Part shown: piece by piece, positions 1 to 11,245 of the stretch
How positions within the stretch are numbered: the stretch's first letter is position 1
Layout of the letters: each line of letters starts with the position of its first letter
The notes under the pieces: model-generated
Databases searched by the model: none
Seen by the model: only the letters and a program-made list of their open reading frames with translations
What the model was told of the DNA's origin: nothing
Source of the DNA: Leucophora obtusa
Lineage: Eukaryota > Arthropoda > Insecta > Diptera > Anthomyiidae
Direction of reading: 5' to 3'
DNA length: 64,000 nt
NCBI GenBank assembly: GCA_949987735.1
Contig: OX465295.1
Coordinates: 226,134,185 to 226,198,184 of the forward strand
Position numbers and translations under genes: made by a program

Positions 1-38
1 TTGCCAGTCAATAGCTCTACCATCTGAGCTATATCGAC
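1..38 (-). repeat. tRNA-like module, 5' half (element copy 1)
   Basis: On the minus strand a box A match, TAGCTCAGATGG, is followed by GTAGAGC, which closes a perfect 4-bp D-stem (GCTC/GAGC). The 5' part resembles tRNA-Ala. The 3' half lies outside the window. This is a passenger of the TIR element and not a functional tRNA gene. Confidence 0.7.
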
Positions 39-342
39 ATGTAATATTTAATAGATAAAAACATAATTGACCTGCTGCACACAAGTAAGCTTACTCGCCA
101 ACATACAAAAAATATGTGGTTACATATATCCTTACCAGTGTTTAAAAAATATTGAGTCTAAAAATAGATTTCAAAAAATTTTCATAAGAATCTAGAAAAT
201 TATTTTCTATTTAAAATAATGATAAAAAATAAGTCGTTATAAGTAACTCATTATTATGTTTTAAAATAATGCAGAAGGTAAGTGGGTGTCATTACTGGTA
301 GTCCAAAAAATAATGATATGTCATTACCGTTTCTACACTGGG
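1..342 (-). mobile_element. CCCAGTGTAGAAA TIR element, copy 1 (cut by window edge)
   Basis: Read on the minus strand this begins at 342 with the terminal sequence CCCAGTGTAGAAA, followed by short CATTAC/TAATGA repeats, and runs into a tRNA-like module at 1-38 that is cut by the window edge. The same order occurs at 20834-21465, 41604-41935 and 57342-61328. No transposase reading frame is present, so it is a non-autonomous element. The superfamily is not resolved because no clean target duplication is visible here. Confidence 0.8.
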
Positions 343-657
343 AATGCATATTAATAAAAAAACGAAAATAGTTCTAGCTTTGAAATTCTAAAACAATTTT
401 CTATTCTTATAAATGCGTCTGAAAGTTGAAGAACTGGACGCTAGTTTTATCCATACAAAACGCAATATTATTGTACAACGTCTGACATTGTATAGAAAAT
501 CACCACGTTTTATGTCATATTAGAAAGTTGTTCAACATATTGAAAAAAATTCAAAAAGTGTTTGATATTTTTATTATATAAATATATTATGAAACTTATT
601 TTACTGTGAGGGCCAAAGGACGATATATTGACAGGGGCTGGAAATTTATTTAAATAT
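343..657. other. Unassigned AT-rich stretch
   Basis: No credible reading frame, terminal repeat or RNA gene was seen between the CCCAGTGTAGAAA element and the fold-back that starts at 658. Confidence 0.5.
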
Positions 658-717
658 CCCTATTAAAAAAAATTATAATGGAGCTTTATATGGTAATATA
701 ATATCTTATATATATAT

Positions 718-1194
718 CAAGGTTGGTTACCGTTATCGTTATAATACCATTATCGCTAAAATACCGTTACCGTTATCGATACCTCTAAAAAAATTTCTAA
801 ATACCGTTATCGTTACCGTTATTTTTATGGGTAGTTACCGGTATTTATTATTTTATATAAAAATTACAATTTTTTATTTTTTATTTTATAATCTTGAGTG
901 GTTTTTTTACAAAAAATTTATAGATAATAATTTTACTTATTAAAACTACCAGTATTGAATTTATAGCTTAAAATCTGTATTTTCAGTACTTAAAATTAAA
1001 AATATGCCATGTTTTTACTTATTTTTATATGTTTTTAACATAATTTTTAATACCGGTACGTACCGGTATTGCTGTTTCGATAACGGTATACCGTTACCGA
1101 AACAGTCTTAAATACCGTTACCTTTACCGTTACCTAAACAAGAAAAATCTGATACCGTTACCCTTACCGTTATTCGTTTCGGTAACCAACCTTA
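718..1194. mobile_element. hAT-like MITE built of ACCGTTA repeats, copy 1
   Basis: The ends are CAAGGTTGGTTACCG and, inverted, CGGTAACCAACCTTA (final base changed from G). The body is a run of TACCGTTATCG-type words in both orientations. Flanking 710-717 and 1195-1202 are both ATATATAT, an 8-bp direct repeat as expected for hAT insertion, although this AT run alone is weak evidence. The copy at 56323-56822 has an unambiguous 8-bp duplication. No coding capacity. Confidence 0.8.
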
Positions 1195-1429
1195 ATATAT
1201 ATACCTATGATCCATAATCCATTTCACCATCCGAAAAATGGCCAGATATTATTGTATCAGTTGTATTTATCTAATTGTTTCAGTTTAGATCTTAATTGAT
1301 TAAATTTTATATTAGTTGGATGAAATTGTATTCGATTTTTGACCTGATACAATTTTATCGGTTTATATCTAATGGTATCAGTTTAGATTCAAATATATGC
1401 AATTGTGTACCAACTTAAATACTGTAGTT

Positions 1430-1818
1430 ACCCTAGTAAAAATGATTTTTATATAACCAGATATGATTTTTATATAATCATTTATGATTTTATACAATTA
1501 TAACTTGTCGAGTATTGTGAAATATATATTTTTATATGATTATATCAAAAGATATTTAATTATATCAAATTATATTAACCAGATCCACCATTTTTCGGAT
1601 CAAATCATGTATGGGTTAATATAATTATATAAAAAATATATCAATTGATCCGAAAAATGGTGGATCTGGTTAATATAATTTTATATAATTAAATATCTTT
1701 TGATATAATCATATCAAAATATATGTTTCACAATACTCGACAAGTTATAATTGTATAAAATCATAAATGATTGTATAAAAATCATATATGAATATATAAA
1801 AATCATTTTTACTAGGGT
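1430..1818. mobile_element. TA-flanked fold-back MITE, CCCTAGTAAAAATG ends
   Basis: The two arms, about 170 bp each, are near-perfect inverted copies around a loop of about 40 bp near 1625. The outer ends are TA|CCCTAGTAAAAATG and CATTTTTACTAGGG|TA. The arms contain the motif GATCCGAAAAATGGTGGATC. The TA flanks and the CCCnnGTRAAAA terminus match the elements at 57842, 59308 and 59796. It is inserted inside the larger fold-back 658-2045. Confidence 0.8.
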
Positions 1819-2045
1819 ATGTTCGAATTTTGACCTGATACAATTATATCAGGATCCACCATTTGATACAATTGTATAAGGTAAATGTCGGATAAAATTA
1901 TATATTATTTATATAAAATCTGATACAATTTATTCTGATTTATATATAATTTAATCAATTCAGATCTTAAAACAATTCGATAAAACCTGATAAACAATTG
2001 ATAGAATTATATCGGGCCATTTTTTGGATTAACCTGTATATTTAT

Positions 2046-2834
2046 TAGTGTTTCCAATTCGGTTAATCGATTAACGGATTCTTCAACTAATCGCTTCGTT
2101 TTCGGTTAATGTCGAAACAAATAATTTAAAACTAAAATTAAAAAAAAAAACACACACGACGCGTTTGGCTGGAACAGGCTTTAGGAAATACAATAGACAA
2201 TATTTCATTTCTGCTTTAATACTTTTTAAAATTAAATGGAATGTAAGTTATATTTCCAAGTCCTTTAACCCGCTGACGACCAATGGTTGATATATGTCTC
2301 ATTTTAACTTTTTGCTATTTTAGGAAATCTTGTGATCTGAAAATCTGACAATTTTAACTAAACTATTATGGTTAATACTAGACAGATCTAGCCTTGTATT
2401 GATATTCATAACTTGTAGCAAGATAGTCTCAGAGCAGTACAAGGTCAACTCGAAAATTAAAATTTTTGTTTTTTGAATATTTGTTTTTGGTTTTTAGTTT
2501 TTTTAATTTAAAAAATTCAAGTTGAAATACACATAGAATTATTTATTATTTTTGGGTTGGCTATAGTTTAGAGAAAATATATATGGACAAATCTAGGAGC
2601 AAAATGTATCAAATTATACATATCTAATTTGATATAATTAGATATAATATAATATAATTTAATATAACTTTTACTCCGGATGCCGTGAAAAAAAAATTTC
2701 ACGTCGAAAGGAAAATAAGTGAAATAAATAAAGTTAAACTAGAAAAAGTTTTACAAAAAAACGATGGCTTTAAAAAAATGTAACAAATATATAAAAAGTA
2801 TTTTTAGTTTAAGTTCTAGCAAAGCATACTTGTG
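2046..2834. other. Unassigned stretch with a TTAATCGATTAAC remnant
   Basis: Positions 2055-2110 hold GGTTAATCGATTAACGG-type words resembling the repeat words of the hAT-like element at 11917-12453, probably a fragment. The remainder is AT-rich without a credible gene. Confidence 0.4.
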
Positions 2835-3160
2835 AATTTTTCATTGCATTAAAATTTAATTTACATTACTTGACCTCAATGCCAAAAAAACTTCATTACC
2901 ATTCAATGCTAATGATTTTTTTTCATTTGGCATTGAACAAACCAATTGTAATGAAATTTACACCAATGCCTCAAAGCAACCAATTAAAATTAAATAAATT
3001 TTTCATTGCATTAAAATTTAATTAATATTACTTGACCTCAATGCCAAAAAAAACTTCATTACCATTCAATGCTAATGATTTTTTTTTTCATTTGGCATTG
3101 AACAAACCAATGGTAATGAAATTTACACCAATGCCTCAAAGCAACCAATTATAATTAAAT
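2835..3160. repeat. Two tandem 162-bp repeats rich in CATTACC/CTAATG
   Basis: Two near-identical units begin with AATTTTTCATTGCATTAAAA at 2835 and 2997. Each contains CTTCATTACCATTCAATGC, an ATTTGGCATTG word and CACCAATGCCTCAAAGC. The same CATTACCATT...CTAATG vocabulary occurs at both ends of the large element 25516-27833, so this is probably a solo end or satellite derivative of that family. Confidence 0.7.
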
Positions 3161-3489
3161 AAAAATTTTTATAAAAAATGAAATTAAGACAAGAATGAAA
3201 AATTTCAGAGCTATAAACATTATGGGTCATATGCATAATCACTTTTAAAATTTATAAGTGACTTATAAAACAAATTTTTCATAAAAAATTTATTTTATAA
3301 ATATGTTATAAGGTTTTCAAATTATTATACATAGGCACTTATAAATATACGCTATTTTATTAAGTTGTATCAAGTATAAGCTATTCACTCTTCTTTTAGC
3401 ATTGGTTAGTCTTGATGGATCAACCTCTAGTAATGCAAACTTGACGAAATAGCAAATATAAGATTTCCTTTTTTTCTTATTGCCTGTTT

Positions 3490-4353
3490 TTATAAAAAGA
3501 ATCAGACGAATTCGTTAACCTTCGCACTCCTAAAGCTTTTTACATACGTAGTATACTGAAACCCACCCGGGTGGGTTCTTCATATTTTACACACATTTTT
3601 AATAAAAAAAATGCATTTACTCCAACATATAATGGGTTACATAATGGGTTAATGAAGAGGAGATGATAAAAAGAATAATAACAAAAACTACAGAAAGTAT
3701 GGTTAACAATACATACCGTGAAGCATAAGCATAAATGTGCATAATTTCTTGTTCAAACTTCTTGTAATTTGTATCAACAAAGTATTTAAAAAAAGCACTA
3801 ACAATGAATAATAAATTTTAGGTAAATTTTTCAAAATGTTATTGTATTTTTTAATAATAAATGAATAAAAACAATATTTTTAAAAAGTAATTATGCTTTC
3901 TGTACTATTCTTATACTAAATAGTGATAAAAAAAAACCAATATTCTGAAACAAGTCTCCTGGGTGGGTTTCAGTCGACGACGTAGAAAAATTGAAAAACT
4001 AAAGAAAAAAATTAGAAAGAATATTGGAATCTTGAATAATTTAACAGTTTCTGATAAAAGTAAAAAAATAGTCACTGAGTCGAAAGCATTTTTTGTTTTG
4101 GTCAAAAATCGTAAAGTTATCGATTATTGAAAATTGAAAAAACCCACCCGGGTGGGTTACAGGAGTGCGTAGGTTAAAACATTTGTGTGAAAAACACAAA
4201 ATTAAAAACATTTTTCTTTAAACTTTTTTTGCCACATCTGTTCTGCATAGATGGTTTAACAAATTTGTGCAAAAAGTTTGAAACAAAGACGTTTTCAAAT
4301 TAGTGTATTTCATACAAATTTGTTAACGACTTCGTCTGTTTCTTTTTACAAAA
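3490..4353. mobile_element. Inverted-repeat element split by a TTAA insertion
   Basis: Left AAAAAGAATCAGACGAATTCG and right CGACTTCGTCTGTTTCTTTTT are inverted partners, with further mirrored text (GTTAA, ACAAATTTGT) inside. The host sequence resumes at 4174 after the insertion of the element 3519-4173 at a TTAA. No coding capacity. Confidence 0.6.
3519..4173. mobile_element. piggyBac-like MITE at TTAA
   Basis: The terminal repeats are CCTTCGCACTCCT and, inverted, CCTACGCACTCCT. They are flanked by TTAA at 3515-3518 and 4174-4177, the target preference of piggyBac elements. Subterminal AACCCACCCGGGTGGGTT palindromes occur at both ends, with a partial copy near 3960. At 655 bp it has no transposase frame. 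The piggyBac assignment rests on the TTAA duplication and CC start. Confidence 0.75.
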
Positions 4354-4479
4354 AAACCCAGTTAATTTGTTCTTTTATCAAAAGAAAAGGTTTATAAAAC
4401 AATATAAATGCTTTTTTCATCAATTATATTGATGATCATTGATCAATTGTAATAAAAAAATCATCAATTAATTAGTCCA

Positions 4480-4715
4480 TTCAATGACCTGCCGAGATTC
4501 GAACCCGCAACCCTCTGATTTCAGTGCCAGCATGTTCCAATGCAACCCCCATACAAAATATTAACTTCTTGTCACTCATGAAAAATAACTTCTGACTAGC
4601 ATATATTTATTGCAGCTTTAGATGTAGTTTGAAACCCGTTCATAAGGGAGTAATTTTTTGTGATGTAATGAAGGAAGTGATTCATTTAGAAGTCATTCGA
4701 TTTATTTTTGCTGGG
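4480..4715 (-). mobile_element. CCCAGCAAAA element end with tRNA-like module, copy 1
   Basis: On the minus strand it starts at 4715 with CCCAGCAAAAATAAAT, contains TCATTACATCACAAA-type words and ends in a tRNA-like segment. About 216 bp recur at 9370-9585. The first ten bases of the terminus are shared with the element at 42192-42895. The other terminus was not found. Confidence 0.65.
4488..4560 (-). repeat. tRNA-like module (copy 1 of the CCCAGCAAAA end)
   Basis: On the minus strand GGTTGCGGGTTCGAATCTCGG gives a clear box B/T-arm, preceded by CACTGAAATCAGAG as an anticodon-arm-like stretch. The 5' half (box A side) is degenerate. This is not a functional tRNA because the acceptor arm does not pair. 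Confidence 0.6.
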
Positions 4716-6062
4716 TAGCAGCTTTAAAATATGCACCAATAACTTCCGTGGAAGTGGAACGATCATTTGCAATATACAAAAATTTTTAAGACCAAATCGT
4801 CAAAGTTTTTCTTTTGAAAATTAAAAATAAAAATTGTTTAAATATATAAATAGAGCTTTAAATTAAGTTTTATACAAACAATTTCGCCCTTACTACATAT
4901 CTAAATTTTTAAAATGTATATTTTAGTTAAATTTGACTTCAGTTAAAATATTGTGTGGCAGTATGCCATGACTTGGTTTATTTTTGGAGCATTCTGATTG
5001 GTTCATTTATTTTCATTTATGAGAGATATTTTTTAAAGATTCTAAAGTAAAATAACAAAACATAATCGTTTATTTTAAGAAAAAAAAATTACAAAAGGTT
5101 TTCGTTACTTTTACACTTTCATAAAACAAACCGAGTCAGTTCTTTTGAAACTCTGTTAAGTACCTACAGGAGAATGATAAACAGTGAGAAAAGAGTTGAT
5201 GGGAAAGTGGGTTTCAAACACGGTCAGGAGGGGCACACAGGAATATTGTTAGCAATGTTACTACCGCAACAACAAAAACAACGCCAATATAGAGAAAACA
5301 ACTTCAACAAGAAACGACCACAACTAGCTATGGCTGGATGGCAAAATTTGTTTTTTTAAGAAACATTCAATATTTTGTGTGCCATTTGTTGTTTTTTTAT
5401 TTTTTTGTGTGGCTGTTCTTATTGCAGGCTTGTAGTGTTTTTTGTATTTTTGCCATTTGGTTTGTTGGTTGGCTTCCAAGCTTCGACTAGCTCCGACTGC
5501 TGGCAGACTAGCTAAGGCAGTTTGTAAGGCGACACACCTTTAGATTTAAAAAAAAACTGAAACAAAAAAATGCTTTACAATGTAGTTTTTTTCTTGTTTC
5601 ATGTAACGCCATAAATATATCCGTACTACACTGTAAGCAAAACCAAAGTAACCGAACTTAACTAAATATATTAAAAAAATTTACACACACAAACATACAC
5701 AGATATTGATATTACGGAAATACACACATCCATAAACATATATCATAACAACATAAATACATACAAACATACACATAGAAATTTTTAAATGTTTATTAAA
5801 TTATCGATAACTTCCTAAAAAAAATTAACCCGATATTGCATAACAATAATAAAAGAATTTATAATTGATAAATTAATGTTTTTTGTCTTTTATCATTTTT
5901 ATTTTTTATATATCGGGCACTCCGACTATGTGATAGGGTTCTATCTGACTGGTTGGTTGATAGTCAACTATTCAGGTAGAAATTGGAGACCTTACAAAAT
6001 CAAAGCGCTCTCAGAGCGTTTTTTGCCAATGGTACAAAAAGGGATTTTTACAGCATATGTTA
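4716..6062. other. Mostly unique stretch, no assigned gene
   Basis: Positions 5160-5580 are less AT-biased than their surroundings and contain CAACAACAAAAACAACG runs and a 61-codon open frame at 5174-5359 (+) with a glutamine-rich patch. Its protein matches no family I recognise, and there is no splice or domain support, so I do not call it a gene. It could be part of an intron or untranslated exon of a neighbouring fly gene. Confidence 0.35.
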
Positions 6063-6150
6063 TAGGGATGCCAATCCCGAAATCCCGGGATTATTTAATA
6101 AAAATCAGTCCCGAATCCCTGGATTCTTAAGCTCGAATCACGGGATTTTT
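6063..6150 (+). mobile_element. TAGGGATGCC / CCCGGGAT element, fragment 1
   Basis: Begins TAGGGATGCCAATCCCG and continues with repeated AATCCCGGGATT-type words. The same terminus starts the longer copy at 6529. No matching right end is visible nearby, so this looks like a solo end. Confidence 0.55.
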
Positions 6151-6528
6151 ACAATTGCAAAAATATCTGGCAATTTGTCCAAAATTGCAGCCCTGCTGAT
6201 ATTTTCTAAACAGTTTTTGTTAAATACAATATAATTTTGTATAAATACACTCACAATATTTTATAGTTTAAAAAAACCTAAGATACATATTAAATTAATT
6301 GAAAACACAATTAAAAAAAGGACAACTGATTTTTCATTATATTCAAACCATTTTGCTATTTATTTTCAAACATTGTTTAAACAATCCTTAAATGAAATAA
6401 AAATAATTGAAAAGTCTGTTAAAACAACTATCAATTTTTAACTGACAAAACGTAAAAAAACCGATTTTGTGGTTTGTTTTTTCATATTTGAAAGTTTTTT
6501 TTGTTTAAATTTTCAAAACACTACATAC

Positions 6529-7687
6529 TAGGGATGCCAAACGGGAAATCCCGGGATTTTCGGGATTGGCAAAATCCCGAATCTTCTTATTTATTTCTTA
6601 TTTATTTATATTAATATGAACGCAAATAAACAAAGTGAGCAATTTTAGATTACCGACGTTTTTTTTTGGAATTTTCTCATATTTAAAAGAAATTGATGCC
6701 AAGATATTGGTAAAAATAGAAATTAAGTAGATTATTCGAGTTAACTATGCAGACTCTGCAGAAAAATTTGAAAATTTGGTAAACATTATTAAGTTTTTGC
6801 TTACAAAATACTACGCGCAAGTGTACTTAAGTGCAGGCCTTCATATATTATCCCAGTCAGAAAAATACACACGGGAAAGCGATGACAAGGTACTTTAACA
6901 GGTGGTACTGGCAAAAATTGCTTTCAAATTACCGATATGATAACGGCATTATACAAAAGAACCGGCTGTTTAAAAAGCGTAGGAAAAGTACTGGAGAAAC
7001 AAAATTTTTAACATTTGCAAAACCAATAAGTAGGTGGTCTGGAATTATATTTTCCAAAATAAAACTTAAAAAATGTTCATATGTATCTTTTTTGGTCCTG
7101 CCGTGATATGAACCCAGGCCATCATATTAGCAAACCACAGCTCTACCCACTAAGCTAACTAGATATATAATACTTGGTGGCTAAAAACGTAAATGAATGA
7201 TAAAAGCTGGACAACTACTGGCTGGATAACCACTTGTTGCTAAAGTTGGCATAGCACTCTAAGCCCTTTCATTGCCAGTGCTTTTTTTTATAAACCACCG
7301 AAATTTTTGTAAAACAGATACTGGAAAAACTTTTTGCAAACGCTGACAAAACTTCCCAAATGAGTGTTCTGCCAGTAATTTATTTTTAACATCGCGGTTA
7401 CCCAGTGGTATGTAGGTACTTGATTTTTTTATACCACTGGAAATTTCTGACTGGGATGTTTCAATATTGCTAAAATGTACCACATTATTAATTAACAACT
7501 ATTAAATAATTGTAAAACGCTTTATTCTATAATAAAATTAGTTACATAACATAAAATTTTCATAAATAAATGAAAATTTAAATCCCGGGATCCCGAAAAA
7601 TTCCGTAGTCCCGAAAATCCCGGGATCGGGATTTTCAAAATCCCAAATACCGTGATTTTTAAATATCAATCCCTATTGGCATCCATA
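6529..7687. mobile_element. TAGGGATGCCAA / CCCGGGAT inverted-repeat element with tRNA-like core
   Basis: The left end TAGGGATGCCAA is mirrored by TTGGCATCCATA at 7676-7687. Next to both ends lie CCCGGGATTTTCGGGATT words. Inside are two diverged inverted arms (about 6845-7050 and 7255-7455) that share CCAGTCAGAAAT and GTACTGGCAAAAA-like words. A tRNA-like module lies at 7094-7163. The TAGGGATG end resembles hAT termini, but no 8-bp duplication was found. No transposase frame exists. Confidence 0.6.
7094..7163 (-). repeat. tRNA-like module inside the CCCGGGAT element
   Basis: On the minus strand TTAGCTTAGTGGGTAGAGC supplies box A and a D-arm, and CTGGGTTCATATCACGG supplies a degenerate box B about 40 bases downstream. 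A related copy with similar downstream text lies at 16628-16712. The acceptor stem does not close, so this is a passenger and not a working tRNA gene. Confidence 0.6.
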
Positions 7688-7689
7688 AT

Positions 7690-7880
7690 ATGTATGTAAA
7701 GCGCATAGTTCGTGGACATAGCCATAAATGTGCCCAAACTATGCTGTATATTAATCATAAATGTCTTCAAAGTATTCGCAAGACTTATGAAGAGTTTGAC
7801 AGTCCCCAATCTAACCAAATGTCTCCAGAATAAACTCTAGATCAAAAAACTGCCCCCTAGCATGTGCTGTGCATACATAT
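7690..7880 (-). repeat. Dispersed repeat (CAAATGTCTCC / AGCGCATA), uninterrupted copy
   Basis: This block, with GTAAAGCGCATAGTTCG at one end and GCATGTGCTGTGCATACATA at the other, matches in inverted order the sequence at 32700-32825 plus 34910-34990. There it is split by a 2.1-kb insertion. It has no coding content. Confidence 0.55.
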
Positions 7881-8735
7881 ATTTATTCCTGGTTAAAAAT
7901 GTTCAAATTTGTTCATATATGAACATTTATGGTTCAACCATATATGGATCCGGAAAATGAGGTAACATCTAAGTATTTATATGTCCATTAGACTGGTCCA
8001 AAAAAAAAAAGTTGGAATTCTCACGCTCCACAACGCTAAAAATATGCCACTGTGAAAATAGATACGGTCTGATAAAAAAAAATCACCAAAAAAGTTTTGT
8101 TTAGAGGTAGCATATCGCAATTGAAGTTTCGAGGTTGTAGGTACTTGTTCTATTATTTTTAATTAATTAAAAATAATGGAAAAAATTAAATATAATTATT
8201 ATGATCCCGACCAATCTAATATATGTTCATTTAGGTGTATATTACGAATATGAAATCGAAATTCTAATAGGAGTCGCGGATTTCGCGAAATTTGAAAATT
8301 TCATATAAAAAATGTTTAATTTTGATCAGTATCCCAAGAAAAAAAGTGAGGAAAAAGAAGTAGTAAAAACATAACAACAGTTGAATAGGGAGTTGTGAAA
8401 TTCACTGATGAATTTAACATTGGCTTGTCATAGGAGGGAAGTTGTTCTTTTTTGAAACAAATTATGTATATTTAAACCAATGAAAAGGAAGTTCTTTTTC
8501 ACTTGTTTTTATTTTAATTTTTTCAAGCAGACGCTCTACACACTAAGCTATCGCTTGTTATAAGTGATAGCTGACTTTTAGCAGTCTTGTTCAGTAAATT
8601 TTTTTTATCTTCATTACTTAAATTTTTTATTGACAAAAATATATACAGCGGCGAATACGAATACGAAATATAGAACATATTGGAAAATATATAAATTTGT
8701 TTTTTTTAAACTGTTTTTTTTTTATAAAAATAATA
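7881..8735. other. Repeat remnants without a gene
   Basis: Position 7985 starts CATTAGACTGGTCC, the terminal word of the fold-back family at 23464 and 29210, but no right end follows. Position 8526-8566 carries on the minus strand a tRNA-like 5' half, TAGCTTAGTGTGTAGAGC. The rest is unassigned. Confidence 0.45.
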
Positions 8736-9282
8736 CACTCAGAAATAAAGCTGTAAAAATAGGAGAAAAAGCTACTAAAAATTATGTAATTAAAAATGAC
8801 CTTGCAAAAAAACTGCTTATATTAGCAGATTGTTTTTTGCTAAATACTAGTAAGATAAAAAGCAAAAATAAAACTGTTAAATTTACAAAATTTTGGTTAC
8901 ATTTAAGTTAACTTTTAATACGAATTACCTTGATAAAATCCGAGAAAATTTTGCAGCATATTAGTAGATAAAAAATAGCTTTTTCTGCAAGGTAATTTTT
9001 AACTTATTTTTACTAGTTCTAACTAAAATGTTTACAGGATTTTTCTTGTTCTTTTATATTTAGTTTCTAAATTCATTTAGTAAAAATTTGATCAAAATGG
9101 ATTTTTAAAATTACAATTTTTTAAATACAAACAAAATTGTAATATTTCGTATTTTAACAAAAAATATTTGAAGAATTACATATTTATTTAGAACTTTTAT
9201 ATTTCTATAAAATTTCATTAAAAATTAATAGAAAATTAAAAAAAAAAAAATTTAAATCGTTTCAAAAATTAATTTATGAGTG
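8736..9282. mobile_element. TA-flanked CACTCA MITE
   Basis: The ends are TA|CACTCAGAAATAAAGC and, inverted, TA|CACTCATAAATTAATT, with TA at 8734-8735 and 9283-9284. The interior contains TACTAGTAAGATAAAAAGC, TTGCTAAAT and AAACTGTTAA words shared with 57079-57232 and 58155-58560. It is 547 bp and non-coding. The TA duplication suggests a Tc1/mariner-type mobiliser, by inference. Confidence 0.65.
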
Positions 9283-9369
9283 TACAAAAATAGAAAAAAA
9301 TAAAAATTTTACAGTCAAAACCATAACCAAAATTATTAATTGTGTAAAAAAAGTTACAAAAATTTTTTT

Positions 9370-9585
9370 TCGACCCGCAACCCTCTGATTTCTGTGCCAG
9401 CACGTTCCTATGTAACCCCCATACAAAATATTAACTTCTTATCACCCATGAAAAAGAACTTCTGACTAGCATATATTTATTGCAGCATTAGATGTTGTTT
9501 AAAACCCATTCCTAAGGGAGTAATTCTTTGTCATGTAATGAAGGAAGTGATTCATTTAGAAGTCATTCCATTTATTTTTGCTGGG
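9370..9585 (-). mobile_element. CCCAGCAAAA element end with tRNA-like segment, copy 2
   Basis: Closely matches 4500-4715. It ends at 9585 in TTTTTGCTGGG and includes GACCCGCAACCCTCTGATTT, the T-arm side of the tRNA-like module. The box B is cut at 9370, where a T run joins directly, so this copy is truncated inside the module. Confidence 0.65.
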
Positions 9586-10082
9586 ATGTTTTCTTATATT
9601 TACCACTATGAAAATTTATTTTCTGTATTAATAGTATATATCTATGGAATGTCCTATTATGCGAAATAGGACTTTTCGCAATTATAGCAAGCTAAATAAT
9701 AGCGAAATATTAAAAAAGTCAAATTTTAATTTAATTTGCAAGGATATCTGTCAACCTTTTTAATATTAAAATTAGCGTTATATATAATGAAGGCCCTTGG
9801 TTGGTAAATTGCAAAAGTCTAACAAACTGGATTTTTCTATAACACCGTTTACAGGTAATTGGGAAAATACCTCAAAAACTTTAGTTTTTTTGAATTTTCA
9901 AAAACCGCGATCATTTATAAACCACAAACTTTTTTAAAATTTCAATTGCTGATTCATAATCTTCGTTAAAATAAAGATCAGATTTGAGAAACTTGCGCCT
10001 ACAAGGCAAAAACAAGAAGAATTTTTAATCACATCTTTTCGGAATATTTGGAAATTTTAAATAAAATATGTATTTTGTATGT
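9586..10082. other. Unassigned AT-rich stretch
   Basis: No gene, terminal repeat or RNA was recognised between the truncated tRNA-bearing element and the inverted repeat at 10083. Confidence 0.4.
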
Positions 10083-10480
10083 AGGGGTCGCCTTTTTCAA
10101 TTTTTCGTTATATCTTCGGCATTTAAAGTCGGATTTTAAAGTGTGATATATCGATTTTTTGCCTCTTTGGCCTTTACAGTCGGATCTTAAAGTATGATAC
10201 ATCGATGTATTTTTCTCGAGGAAACCAGTGTTTTGCTCTAAGGGTCATTGACCTCAAGTATCCCGTTCCAGTAGTTACCCACTAGATCTCAGTTGCTACA
10301 CCCTAATGTACAACCCTAATGTCAAAAAATCATTAAACTTTTGCTAAGGAAGTTTTTCGATAAAACCAGTAGAAATATATTTTATATTTTGGTTGCCGAA
10401 GGTAGCGGTCGCTTTTTATAAATCTGACTTTAAATGCTGAAGCTATTGCGAAAAATTTAAAAACGCAACCCCTACGTTCG
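10083..10480. repeat. Inverted repeat (GTAGGGGTCGC ... GCAACCCCTACG)
   Basis: The left arm, with GTAGGGGTCGCC and CATTTAAAGTCGGATTT, is mirrored by AAATCTGACTTTAAATGCTG and GCAACCCCTACG on the right. A tandem of the AAAGTCGGAT(T/C)TTAAAGT word lies inside at 10126-10195. Probably a small non-autonomous fold-back. No coding content. Confidence 0.6.
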
Positions 10481-10517
10481 GCAAAAAAAATTTTTTTTAA
10501 ATTGCCTTGAAAAGATA

Positions 10518-10760
10518 CACTAAAAAAAAAAAGTTAGTATAAAAATTAGTAAAACGGTTTCCAATTTTATTATACTAGTATTATACTAATTTTTAGTATA
10601 AAGTTGTTTTTTAGTAAAATAATTTGGTATTCTCATTTTACAAATTACAGAATTTTTTACTAATTTGAGTTGCTAAATCTACAAATTTAATTTTACTAAA
10701 TTTTGAAACCCGATTAGCTAAAATTAGCAAAAAAAATTACTAATCTTTTTTATTTTGGAA
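10518..10760 (+). mobile_element. CACTAAAA / TTAGTAAAAT MITE, left half
   Basis: After TA at 10516-10517 the sequence CACTAAAAAAAAAAAGTTAG begins, followed by multiple TTTTACTAATTTT words identical in style to 47567-48341. No right terminus was found, so it is a half element. Confidence 0.5.
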
Positions 10761-11235
10761 GTTTAATTTTTTTTTTTGAAAATATACACAACCTGATAGA
10801 AATTTTTGTTGCAATATGATTACCAGAAAACCAAGTTGTTTTTAAGCGTTTTTTTCCATTTATAATAAAAATAGATTTGTTCTCTAAATTTTTTTGTTGT
10901 TTTTTAATGTTTATATTTCCACGTTTTTTTTTTTTTTTGCTTTTTTCGAATATTTCTTTGCTATAAATACAAATTAGTTTGCAATTTTTTCAATATGTAT
11001 TTTTATCATCCATATTCGTACACTCGGTGAAAAAAAGAGTTATCATATTGATGAAACTGCTTTCTAAATCAATCATCGGCAATAAATATGACGAAGCGTT
11101 TCATAAAGCAGATGATCTTTTTTATACGAAAATTGATGCCAAAACGTCTTTCAAATTAGTTCGTATTAACCGATAATTCGTCTTTAACCAAGTTTAGCTT
11201 AAAAGAATTTTACTGTAAATGGTACAATTGTTTTC
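10761..11235. other. Unassigned AT-rich stretch
   Basis: No supported gene. A short open frame around 10979-11176 has no recognisable features. Confidence 0.4.
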
Positions 11236-11245
11236 TATTCTAAAG

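Larger units (their letters stand above)
658..2045. mobile_element. Fold-back element with GGCCATTTTTCGGAT motif, interrupted twice
   Basis: The left end CCCTATTAAAAAAAATT and an adjoining GAGCTTTATATGGTAATAT block recur inverted at 20276-20456. The motif GGCCATTTTT(C/T)GGAT appears at both sides (about 1232-1247 inverted and 2013-2027), and the flanking GATACAATT/CAGTTTAGATCTTAA text is mirrored, so the unit is a large inverted repeat. It is split by a hAT-like insertion (718-1194) and by a second fold-back (1430-1818). The outer right boundary is approximate. Confidence 0.6.

Noticed and set aside
5174..5359. 61-codon frame with a glutamine-rich patch
   Set aside because: No family match, no splice or promoter support. 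Kept only as a note in the unassigned stretch.
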